From contig CANGIY010000003.1 in NCBI GenBank assembly GCA_947454235.1, positions 124,001-188,000 of the forward strand: a DNA stretch of 64,000 nucleotides, in the 5' to 3' direction. Below the pieces are notes generated by a model, which had not been told where the DNA came from, did not search any database, and was given only the letters and a program-made list of their open reading frames with translations. The stretch is from Chitinophagaceae bacterium. Lineage in GTDB: Bacteria > Bacteroidota > Bacteroidia > Chitinophagales > Chitinophagaceae. The position numbers and the translations under genes are program-made. Positions 8,246 to 15,400 of the stretch are shown here, one piece after another; the stretch's first letter is position 1, and each line of letters starts with the position of its first letter.

Positions 8246-9729
8246 TAGTTATTATCTTTTAATATTTCTTCGATTTTGGACGCAAAATAAGTATTTTTTT
8301 CAGGAAACTGCAAACTTAATTTCTTGTACATATCTATAGCCTTATCAAATTTCTGTTGTTTAACATAAATTTCGGCTAAAGACTCGCTTGCCAGACCCTC
8401 TTCCTGCGTTATTGAGTTCACCGCCATTTCCAATACATTATCAGGAATGTCTTCGCTGTCGTCTTCAAACGTCGCAGCCAGTTTTTCCCTTTGCCACATT
8501 GCTTTCAGGGCTTTTTGCCCTTCATCTTCCGACTGCTTATCGTTGGCTGTTTTTTTGAAGTGGAGCAACCACTCCGAAAATTTCATCATAACCATGAGCG
8601 ATTTATCACGAACATCAATGTTTTTGCCATTTTTTTGTTCCTGAATTTCATTTTCTATTATTGTATTAGCCTCTTTCTCAACCGAAATGCCCTGTTGTTC
8701 AAAATAATCAACTGCAGAATAAGGCATTACGGGAATATCAGACAACACATCGTCGTTTTTAAACCTGTTAGTTACCTGCGGGGCAGCCGGTGTTTCAATT
8801 TCTGTTTCTTCAGGCGCGTCCTTGCCTTCCAAAATTTTCAAAAACTCTTCTTCTGTCAATTCTTCGTGCAATTCCACCACTGGTTGTTCCTCTTTTATTT
8901 CTTCCTCTATCGGCGCCTCAATTACTACTTTCTCGTCTCGAGCCTCAACAGCGTCAATCATTTCATTTTCAACGTCCTGCTCAATTTCTACCGCTGCAAC
9001 ATTTTCATCTAATGTTACCTCTGGTTTTATTACTGGTTCTTCAACCGGTATTTCCCCCGAATCAGCCAACACTTCGGTGTTTTCGGTTTCTTCAACTTGT
9101 GGTTCGTCTTCCAGCAAATCGTTCAAATCATACTTTGGGATGTCAGAATTTTCTTCTCCTCTCAAAAATGCCAACGTATCGGCATGGTGGTGCACTTTAG
9201 GTGTCGCAGGCAATTCATCAACAACCGGTTCGTCAATTAAGTCTTCAATTGCATCTTCAACAACAGCCTCAGCTGGAGTTTCTGCTAACAATGGTTCCTC
9301 CATTACCTCTTCCGCAACTTCGGCAACAACCACCTCTTCCTCAACTGTATCAACAGATTCGTCTATGGCGTCTAACTGCTCATCCTCCTGAATTTCAATA
9401 GGCAATTCCTCAGCAACAATTTCTGCCTGAGGTGCATTTTCAGAAATTTCAGTCAATTCCTCATTCTGCGATTTCACAACGTTGATTTCTTCGCCCAGCA
9501 GAAATTTTTGAAAATTGATTGGGTTGCCCTGATACGAATAAATATCGTTGAGCAATTCTAACGTAATACCTTCCTTTTTACAGACCGCCGAAGCATTGAT
9601 GTACCTCAATGGCACAAAAAAGGGGAACTTCTGCATCATTGATGCAATAGCCGGATTGCCCTCCCCTGCCTGCACAGCTGGGTTGTGCATTAAATAATCT
9701 ACCAGTTGTATGGACTCAAAATCTTGCAT
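8245..9729 (-). CDS. Hypothetical protein with long acidic linker and C-terminal TPR-like helices
   Basis: A 494-residue protein without signal peptide or membrane segment. Residues 1-85 form a globular domain ('QLVDYLMHNPAVQAGEGNPA'). About 90-300 is an extremely Glu/Asp/Val/Pro-rich low-complexity linker with little predicted structure. The last ~150 residues are helical and end in a TPR-like unit ('SLAEIYVKQQKFDKAIDMYK'). No named family was recognised. It sits between lptE (13 bp upstream) and secG (stop and start overlapping), so it may serve in envelope export or assembly; that is inference from position only. Confidence 0.85.
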   Translation of the reverse strand: MQDFESIQLVDYLMHNPAVQAGEGNPAIASMMQKFPFFVPLRYINASAVCKKEGITLELLNDIYSYQGNPINFQKFLLGEEINVVKSQNEELTEISENAPQAEIVAEELPIEIQEDEQLDAIDESVDTVEEEVVVAEVAEEVMEEPLLAETPAEAVVEDAIEDLIDEPVVDELPATPKVHHHADTLAFLRGEENSDIPKYDLNDLLEDEPQVEETENTEVLADSGEIPVEEPVIKPEVTLDENVAAVEIEQDVENEMIDAVEARDEKVVIEAPIEEEIKEEQPVVELHEELTEEEFLKILEGKDAPEETEIETPAAPQVTNRFKNDDVLSDIPVMPYSAVDYFEQQGISVEKEANTIIENEIQEQKNGKNIDVRDKSLMVMMKFSEWLLHFKKTANDKQSEDEGQKALKAMWQREKLAATFEDDSEDIPDNVLEMAVNSITQEEGLASESLAEIYVKQQKFDKAIDMYKKLSLQFPEKNTYFASKIEEILKDNN

Positions 9730-9742
9730 AAAACGAATTAGA

Positions 9743-10240
9743 TTACCAGTTCACAAAAGCTTTATTAAAAATATCATCAGCCAACTGATTGCCAATATCA
9801 TCAATCAGTCCATTCTCTACATTCTGAAGCGTTTGAGTTGCATCAAAATCAGAAAAACGCGTAAAGGTTTGTGTGAAACTTGCTTTTTCATTTTTCCGGT
9901 TTTTAAACTTGATTGATACTGAAAGTGTCAGTCTGTTTTTTGACGCAGTTTGAGCATTCACTGCGCCCGATACCGACACAGTATAGGTGGTAATAGAACC
10001 AGAAAGGTCATAATCAGCATCATCGGTTGATACAGGAGCCAGCCCTGTCTGAGATAAAATTCTTCCTCTTATTTTCTCGGTAAGTGTTGCCGCCAAACTA
10101 GGCACAACATTCTGAGCCCTGTTTTCCAGCAGGTGCATATTCATGCTTTTGCCATCGATGGTAGCACCTGAAAAGCTATAAACGCCACAGCCTGCCAACA
10201 AAGGAAACAACACTAATAAAAGGAAATACTTTCGGCTCAC
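9743..10240 (-). CDS. lptE: LptE family LPS-assembly lipoprotein
   Basis: Outer-membrane lipoprotein that plugs LptD during insertion of lipopolysaccharide. From the GTG at 10240 the product begins 'MSRKYFLLLVLFPLLAGC', a compact signal peptide with a classic lipobox LAGC. The track start at 10291 would add 17 unlikely residues before the signal. The mature part has the LptE pattern 'GVYSFSGATI' followed by 'AATLTEKIRGRILSQTGL'. It is the first gene of an operon with the acidic protein and secG. Sequence conservation in this family is low, so the call rests on lipobox, length (~165 aa) and the start of the mature protein. Confidence 0.82.
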   Translation of the reverse strand: MSRKYFLLLVLFPLLAGCGVYSFSGATIDGKSMNMHLLENRAQNVVPSLAATLTEKIRGRILSQTGLAPVSTDDADYDLSGSITTYTVSVSGAVNAQTASKNRLTLSVSIKFKNRKNEKASFTQTFTRFSDFDATQTLQNVENGLIDDIGNQLADDIFNKAFVNW

Positions 10241-10311
10241 CTTCGCAAAAATACACCAAAAATGTGGATACAGTGTGACAAAAACCAACAATTACGTTAA
10301 ATCAGAGCCAC

Positions 10312-10343
10312 AAAAAAAGAGTCACGCTCTGGAAGCGTGACTC
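10312..10343 (-). terminator. Intrinsic terminator of the OsmC gene
   Basis: Perfect 10-bp stem GAGTCACGCT / AGCGTGACTC with a 5-nt loop, followed on the minus strand by a run of seven T. Confidence 0.85.
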
Positions 10344-10369
10344 AGTAAAGATTTGAGTTTTAATTTATT

Positions 10370-10780
10370 TTAGAGCAAAGTTGCTTTCACTGCTTTCTCG
10401 CAGTTGAACAATTTTGTAACAAGACAAGCTTCTAAAGCTGCTTGCGCCATTTCAGCAAATTTCTCAGCAGTAATGCCCGGAACTTTACCCGATACGCTTA
10501 ATTCACTCATTGTAATAGTGCCGTTGTCAAGTGTAATGTCGCAACGTGTTGAAATCTCATCAGGAGTAATGCCTTCAGCATTCAACATAAAAGTGAGTTT
10601 CATTGTGTAACAACCAGCGTGTGCTGATGCGATTAACTCTTCAGGGTTAGTACCGATACCATCAGCAAACCTGCTTGAGAAAGAATATTGAGTTTTATTT
10701 AAAACAGTGCTCTGTGTAGTGATGTGACCAGAACCTTCTTTTCCTGTACCGTTCCAAACTGCGGTTGAATGCCTTTTCAT
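10370..10780 (-). CDS. OsmC family peroxiredoxin
   Basis: A 136-residue OsmC/Ohr-type thiol peroxidase that reduces organic hydroperoxides in the cytoplasm. The two redox cysteines are in the usual contexts: 'ASAHAGCYTMKL' (~C57) and 'ALEACLVTKLFNCEKAV', where the first Cys follows 'ALEA'. The N-terminus 'AVWNGTGKEGSGHI' is typical of the OsmC rather than the Ohr branch. It is monocistronic, bounded by its own terminator and that of rpsP. Family secure; the physiological oxidant is not readable. Confidence 0.93.
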   Translation of the reverse strand: MKRHSTAVWNGTGKEGSGHITTQSTVLNKTQYSFSSRFADGIGTNPEELIASAHAGCYTMKLTFMLNAEGITPDEISTRCDITLDNGTITMSELSVSGKVPGITAEKFAEMAQAALEACLVTKLFNCEKAVKATLL

Positions 10781-10834
10781 AATAAATTTTAAAATTTAAA
10801 CAAAGATATAAACACCCTGACGGGGGACTGATAG

Positions 10835-10872
10835 AAAAAATTAATCCCCGTATTTGGTAATACGGGGATTAA
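10835..10872 (-). terminator. Intrinsic terminator of rpsP
   Basis: Thirteen-bp stem TTAATCCCCGTAT / ATACGGGGATTAA with a 6-nt loop; six A on the plus strand give the U-tract on the minus-strand transcript. It lies just after the end of rpsP. Confidence 0.85.
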
Positions 10873-10897
10873 TGGGCTTTGAAAATCGAGTTCAAAA

Positions 10898-11386
10898 TTA
10901 ATTTTCTTCAGCTGGAGCCTCGTCTGAAGCTTCTGAAGATGCCTTAGAGGCAGCGTTTTTCTCTTCCACTTTACGTACTGATTCACGCATGATTTCCTGG
11001 CGTTTTTCGTGTTTATGCTGCCTATGAGCTTCTTCACGTTTAGCGACCAATTCCTCATGACCTGCATTCCACTGCTCGAATTTCTCCATAGCTGTTTTTT
11101 CATCAAACAAACCAAGAGAAACCCCACGCATCAGATGCTTCATGTACAGTACTCCTTTGAAAGACAAAATCCTACGACATGTGTTTGTAGGTTCTGCGCC
11201 TTTTTGCAACCAATACAATGACCTTTCACGATTGATCCTAACTGATGCAGGAATCGTAAGTGGGTTGTAAGTACCGAGTTTCTCGATGAATTTACCGTCC
11301 CTTGGTGCTGTTGAGTTAGCAACTACAATGAAGTAGAATGGGCGCTTTTTTGATCCGTGTCTTTGTAAACGAATTTTTACCGACAT
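10898..11386 (-). CDS. rpsP: 30S ribosomal protein S16
   Basis: A 162-residue small-subunit protein. The N-terminal ~80 residues are canonical S16 ('[20 protein letters not shown]', '[12 protein letters not shown]'). The remaining ~80 residues form a charged, Lys/Glu/Ala-rich helical extension, longer than the ~82-residue E. coli protein but common in Bacteroidota. It appears monocistronic; rimM and trmD, which often follow rpsP, are not next to it here. Confidence 0.97.
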   Translation of the reverse strand: MSVKIRLQRHGSKKRPFYFIVVANSTAPRDGKFIEKLGTYNPLTIPASVRINRERSLYWLQKGAEPTNTCRRILSFKGVLYMKHLMRGVSLGLFDEKTAMEKFEQWNAGHEELVAKREEAHRQHKHEKRQEIMRESVRKVEEKNAASKASSEASDEAPAEEN

Positions 11387-11515
11387 AAAATAATTGACAT
11401 TATTTTGGGGTTAGAAATAAATTTTAGGTGGGCAAAGATAGAATTTAGAAAGACAAAAAAAAATTTGACACCACTTTTTTCAGTGGTTAATCCCACATTT
11501 TTGCAAAAAATTAAT

Positions 11516-11539
11516 AAAACCCTCCGTTAGAAGGGTTTT
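11516..11539 (-). terminator. Likely terminator of the primary sigma factor gene
   Basis: Stem AAAACCCT / AGGGTTTT with an 8-nt loop located about 45 bp after the sigma factor stop codon. A second small hairpin (ACCACT / AGTGGT, about 11470-11487) lies beyond it. Confidence 0.6.
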
Positions 11540-11585
11540 ATTTGAAAAATCATATAGAATTCCGGGCCAGTAACGCCCACTCTTT

Positions 11586-12443
11586 TTATCCTAAATATCC
11601 TTTAAGGGCGCTACTGTATCTTGCTTTTTGCAGGCGTTTGATAGCTCGCTCCTTAATTTGCCTGATACGCTCTTTTGTTAGATCGTATTTCTCACCAATC
11701 TCTTCAATGGTCGGACCGTCTTCACCCTCGAGACCAAAGTATGCATTCAGGATTTCAGCTTCACGTACACTCAATGTTTTGAAAATACGTTTAATCTCAT
11801 TCCTCAATGAATCTTTCATTACATCATCATCAGTATCGCTGCTACCCTCAAGTAAGTCACCCATAGCAACATCTTCCGCTTCGTGTACCGGAGCATCAAG
11901 TGAAGTGTGGCGCGTATTGCTGGTAAAAATGTTGGTTACTTCTGTCTCGCTCATGTCGAGAATGGTAGCCAACTCTTCAGTAGATGGTTCACGTTCGTTT
12001 TCCTGCTCAAATGCAATGAATGCTTTGTTGGCCTTATTATAAGTACCAATTTTATTTTGCGGCAAACGCACCAAACGACCTTGTTCTGCCAATGCCTGTA
12101 AAATTGACTGACGAATCCACCACACAGCGTAAGAAATGAATTTGAAACCCTTAGTTTCATCAAAACGCTGTGCAGCCTTGATCAAACCAAGGTTACCTTC
12201 ATTGATCAGGTCGCTCAATGAGAGACCCTGATGCTGATATTGTTTCGCAACCGATACAACGAAACGGAGATTCGACTTAACGAGTTTCTCCAACGCACGC
12301 TGATCGCCCATGTGAATTTTCTGAGCTAGCGTCGTTTCTTCTTCAGGAGTAATCATCGAAATCTTGCTGATCTCCTGAAGGTATTTCTCCACTGCCTGGG
12401 AGTCTCGGTTTGTAATCTGGGTGGCAATTTTGAGCTGCCTCAT
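11586..12443 (-). CDS. rpoD: Primary RNA polymerase sigma factor (sigma-70 / SigA type)
   Basis: A 285-residue sigma-70 factor directing housekeeping transcription. It lacks region 1.1, as Bacteroidota primary sigmas do. Region 1.2 is 'VEKYLQEISKISMITPEEE' (18-36). Region 2 is 'SNLRFVVSVAKQYQHQGL' through 'YAVWWIRQSI'. Region 3 follows, and region 4 holds the -35-recognition helix-turn-helix 'TIEEIGEKYDLTKERIRQIK'. Together these mark a group 1 factor. The Bacteroidota factor reads the unusual -33/-7 promoters. The symbol rpoD or sigA applies by function. Confidence 0.95.
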   Translation of the reverse strand: MRQLKIATQITNRDSQAVEKYLQEISKISMITPEEETTLAQKIHMGDQRALEKLVKSNLRFVVSVAKQYQHQGLSLSDLINEGNLGLIKAAQRFDETKGFKFISYAVWWIRQSILQALAEQGRLVRLPQNKIGTYNKANKAFIAFEQENEREPSTEELATILDMSETEVTNIFTSNTRHTSLDAPVHEAEDVAMGDLLEGSSDTDDDVMKDSLRNEIKRIFKTLSVREAEILNAYFGLEGEDGPTIEEIGEKYDLTKERIRQIKERAIKRLQKARYSSALKGYLG

Positions 12444-12771
12444 ATAATTAAATAAATTTGTTTACTGTATCAATAGTTTAGACGTAAAGTCTTTGGATTT
12501 TGTTTGATGCGGTGTGTTAAAAGTTTCCTTAAATTACTGACCGCAAAAAGCATACCACCAAATGGCATCACCGCAGCAATTGCTGTGAAAACCTTCTTAA
12601 ATTTACAATATAAAGCAATGAGATTATATAGTTGAATTATTACGTTTGCAAATAACCTTATAGAGTACGATTCTCATTTCGGCTTCTGTGCTGTAAAATG
12701 TGGTGCAAAATTAAACCTATCTCCCAAAATTGCTACCTTTGCAGCGCTTCACAAAGTAACTTTAACAAAAC
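12444..12771. other. 328-bp divergent intergenic region (sigma factor / acyl-CoA dehydrogenase)
   Basis: AT-rich upstream region shared by two divergent genes. It holds a -7-like TACCTTTG for the plus-strand gene and CAAAATTA (12706-12713), whose reverse complement TAATTTTG resembles a -7 box for the sigma factor. No ORF, RNA gene or riboswitch was recognised. Confidence 0.4.
12734..12741 (+). promoter_or_regulatory. -7 promoter element (TACCTTTG) of the acyl-CoA dehydrogenase gene
   Basis: Exact fit to the Bacteroidota -7 consensus TAnnTTTG, 31 bp upstream of the start codon. A clear -33 TTTG at the right spacing is not seen. Confidence 0.5.
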
Positions 12772-13950
12772 ATGGAAAAAGACAATTACCAACACCCGGA
12801 CTATTATCTGTTAGATGAATTGCTCACTGATGAGCACAAATTAATCAGAGATTCGGTGAGGGCATTCGTGAAAAAGGATATTTCACCAATTATTGAAGAC
12901 TACGCACAACGTGCAGCATTCCCTAGCCAAATTATTAAAGGACTCGGCGAACATGGTTGTTTCGGTCCGTTTGTACCAACCGAATATGGCGGTGCCGGAC
13001 TTGACTATATCTCTTATGGTATCATGATGCAAGAACTTGAGCGTTGCGATTCAGGCGTAAGGTCTACCGCTTCAGTTCAAGGTTCACTTGTTATGTTCCC
13101 TATCTATAAATTCGGTAGCGAAGAGCAAAAAAGAAAATATTTACCAAAACTGGCTACAGGTGAAATGATGGGCTGCTTCGGTCTTACAGAGCCCGACCAT
13201 GGCTCTAACCCTGCAGGCATGACCACAAATTTCAAAGACGCAGGCGACCACGTTATTTTGAACGGTGCAAAAATGTGGATTTCAAATGCACCTTTCGCTG
13301 ATATCGCTGTAGTTTGGGCTAAGAACGAAGAAGGCGTTATTCACGGCATGGTGGTTGAACGCGGCATGGAAGGCTTCACTACTCCTGAAACACACGGCAA
13401 ATGGTCTTTACGTGCTTCAGCGACTGGTGAGTTGGTTTTTGATAATGTTAAAGTACCAAAAGCAAACATCTTCCCTAACATTACTGGTCTTAAAGGTCCG
13501 TTGACTTGCCTTTCAAGTGCGCGTTATGGTATTGCATGGGGTGCTTTAGGTGCTGCTATGGACTGCTACGATACTGCACTCAGATACAGTAAGCAACGAA
13601 TTCAGTTCGGTCGCCCGATTGCTGGCTTCCAGCTTACACAAAAGAAACTGGCTGAAATGATTACTGAAATCACAAAGAGTCAATTACTCAACTGGCGCCT
13701 TGGCGTATTACGTGGTGAAGACCGCGCTACTCCTGCTCAAATTTCTATGGCGAAACGTAATAGCTGCGATATTGCGCTAAAAGTTTCAAGAGAAGCGCGA
13801 CAAATTCTTGGCGGCATGGGTATCACTGGTGAATTCAGCATTATGCGCCACATGATGAACCTGGAATCAGTTGTTACATACGAGGGCACACACGACATTC
13901 ACCTGCTTATTACAGGTATGGATGTTACAGGCATCAATGCATTCAACTAG
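12772..13950 (+). CDS. gcdH: Acyl-CoA dehydrogenase, glutaryl-CoA dehydrogenase type
   Basis: A 392-residue FAD enzyme of the acyl-CoA dehydrogenase fold. 'GCFGLTEPDHGSNP' is the FAD/substrate loop, 'RIQFGRPIAGFQLTQKKLAE' is the family C-terminal signature, and the catalytic glutamate lies in 'TYEGTHDIHLLITGMDVTG' near the end. That last motif and R97 in 'DSGVRSTASVQ', which corresponds to the Arg that binds the glutaryl carboxylate, resemble glutaryl-CoA dehydrogenases rather than short-chain enzymes. The role would be oxidative decarboxylation of glutaryl-CoA to crotonyl-CoA in lysine or aromatic catabolism. It is monocistronic with its own terminator. Family certain; the substrate is inferred from motif similarity. 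Confidence 0.9.
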   Translation: MEKDNYQHPDYYLLDELLTDEHKLIRDSVRAFVKKDISPIIEDYAQRAAFPSQIIKGLGEHGCFGPFVPTEYGGAGLDYISYGIMMQELERCDSGVRSTASVQGSLVMFPIYKFGSEEQKRKYLPKLATGEMMGCFGLTEPDHGSNPAGMTTNFKDAGDHVILNGAKMWISNAPFADIAVVWAKNEEGVIHGMVVERGMEGFTTPETHGKWSLRASATGELVFDNVKVPKANIFPNITGLKGPLTCLSSARYGIAWGALGAAMDCYDTALRYSKQRIQFGRPIAGFQLTQKKLAEMITEITKSQLLNWRLGVLRGEDRATPAQISMAKRNSCDIALKVSREARQILGGMGITGEFSIMRHMMNLESVVTYEGTHDIHLLITGMDVTGINAFN

Positions 13951-13977
13951 CAGCAATACAAAATCATATTTCTCAGG

Positions 13978-14004
13978 GGGCGTTCAGATTGAGCGCCCTC
14001 TTTG
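13978..14004 (+). terminator. Intrinsic terminator after the acyl-CoA dehydrogenase gene
   Basis: Eight-bp GC-rich stem GGGCGTTC / GAGCGCCC (one G-T pair) with a 5-nt loop and a following T-rich tail. It separates the gene from the convergent nuclease gene. Confidence 0.7.
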
Positions 14005-14017
14005 TTTGCAGTAAAGT

Positions 14018-15355
14018 CTAAGACAACTCTATGCACTTATCGGGGTTATCAGCGGCATACCTGAAAACCAGATTCCTAATAAAATCATTATCCTGCAATG
14101 GCTCAATCACTGTTTCCAGATGGTCGAACGTTAGCACATCGACAGGCGAATGTGGCAGGTACCCCATACCCACAAAAATGCCTTCCTTCACCAATATGCA
14201 ACTCATCTCTTCCTGCTCTCTGCCTTCGTCAATGAGGGCAAACGTGGGTAACATCTGTTGAAGTTTCTTCAATGCCCTCCCCACCCGTGTGTTATATTCA
14301 TCTACCAAAACATGCTGTTCGCATGCACACCCCGATGACAGGTTGCACAAACGATTGCACAGCTCATAATCGCGTATCAGTTCCTTGAGCAAATTTTGCC
14401 CTTCTATCAGTGTGTTGAACTTAAATACAGGCTTAATGGTTGCCTTCAGTTTTTCAATGGCAAATCGCTGAAATCCCTGTCTGTCTTCATACAACACCAA
14501 CCCAAATTGAGGCAAGTACCCCTTCTGGCTGCGGTTGTGTACCGGCCAAATACGCCTGATTTCCGCACTCTCGAGTATGTGCGCCATGAGCTCGGTGCCA
14601 CACTTTTTATAACTGATTGAACGGGTATCTTTTAAAAAATCTTGTTTCTGGCGGGTAATCTTGTTATTGGAAAAATGGCTTTTGACCCTTTGCTTGATGT
14701 TAACTGCCTTACCAACATAAATAATTTTTCCTGCCGCATTATAGAAATAATATACTCCGGGTGTTTCAGGCAATGCTGCCACCTGCTCCATTTTTACATT
14801 TGGCGGCAGGTAGTGTTCACCATTCTTGAGCTTGAGCATTTGAGCCATCGCTCCTTCGGTATCCTTTTCTACCAATATTTTTAGTAAGTCGGCAGTAGCA
14901 AGTGCATCGCCGCCCGCACGGTGCGCCACCCCATGGTTAATGCCTAACTGAGCAGTAAGCTTACCCAAGCTGTAGCCATTCATACCCGGCAATACCTTAC
15001 GGGCATACCGTACCGTACACAACTTGCGCGCGTACAATTCATACCCCGCCAAATCAAGCTGGTGCTTTACGAATGAATAATCGAAGTTCACATTGTGCGC
15101 CACAAACACCTTGTCTTCCAGCATCTCGTAAATCTTACCCGCAACATCGCCAAAACTGGGAGCCGTTGCCACCATCTCATCGTTGATGCCAGTGAGTTTC
15201 TGAATAAAGAAAGGAATAGGCTGGTGCGGATTGATGAGCGTCTCGTAATAATCGACCACCTCTTTACCGTCATGCACCACAATAGCAATCTCGGTAATGC
15301 AATTCGCCGACGCATAACCACCCGTAGTTTCAATATCTACAACCGCAAATAGCAT
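14018..15355 (-). CDS. DEDDh 3'-5' exonuclease fused to a GIY-YIG nuclease domain
   Basis: A 445-residue two-nuclease fusion. Residues 1-165 are a DnaQ/PolC-type exonuclease with all DEDDh residues visible: D7 and E9 in 'VVDIETTG', D92 in 'AHNVNFDYSF', and H145 and D150 in 'AHRAGGDALATADL'. Residues ~198-280 are a UvrC/Cho-like GIY-YIG domain ('PGVYYFYNAAGKIIYVGKA'). A Cys-rich element follows (C333, C337, C343, C345). Fusions of this kind are known in several phyla and are thought to act in DNA repair, as an alternative to Cho or UvrC incision. The gene follows the macro-like/KAP gene by only 45 bp on the same strand, so cotranscription is possible. Domain calls secure; biological role inferred. 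Confidence 0.9.
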   Translation of the reverse strand: MLFAVVDIETTGGYASANCITEIAIVVHDGKEVVDYYETLINPHQPIPFFIQKLTGINDEMVATAPSFGDVAGKIYEMLEDKVFVAHNVNFDYSFVKHQLDLAGYELYARKLCTVRYARKVLPGMNGYSLGKLTAQLGINHGVAHRAGGDALATADLLKILVEKDTEGAMAQMLKLKNGEHYLPPNVKMEQVAALPETPGVYYFYNAAGKIIYVGKAVNIKQRVKSHFSNNKITRQKQDFLKDTRSISYKKCGTELMAHILESAEIRRIWPVHNRSQKGYLPQFGLVLYEDRQGFQRFAIEKLKATIKPVFKFNTLIEGQNLLKELIRDYELCNRLCNLSSGCACEQHVLVDEYNTRVGRALKKLQQMLPTFALIDEGREQEEMSCILVKEGIFVGMGYLPHSPVDVLTFDHLETVIEPLQDNDFIRNLVFRYAADNPDKCIELS

Positions 15356-15400
15356 TCAGGTATTTTCAGGGAGATAAAGTTAAGGGATTGTGGGTGAAAG

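Noticed and set aside
8447-9401. Several plus-strand ORFs rich in Ser/Thr or Gln/Pro/Leu opposite the acidic protein
   Set aside because: Low-complexity Glu/Asp codons on the minus strand produce long open frames on the other strand; their composition is artificial and they have no start context.
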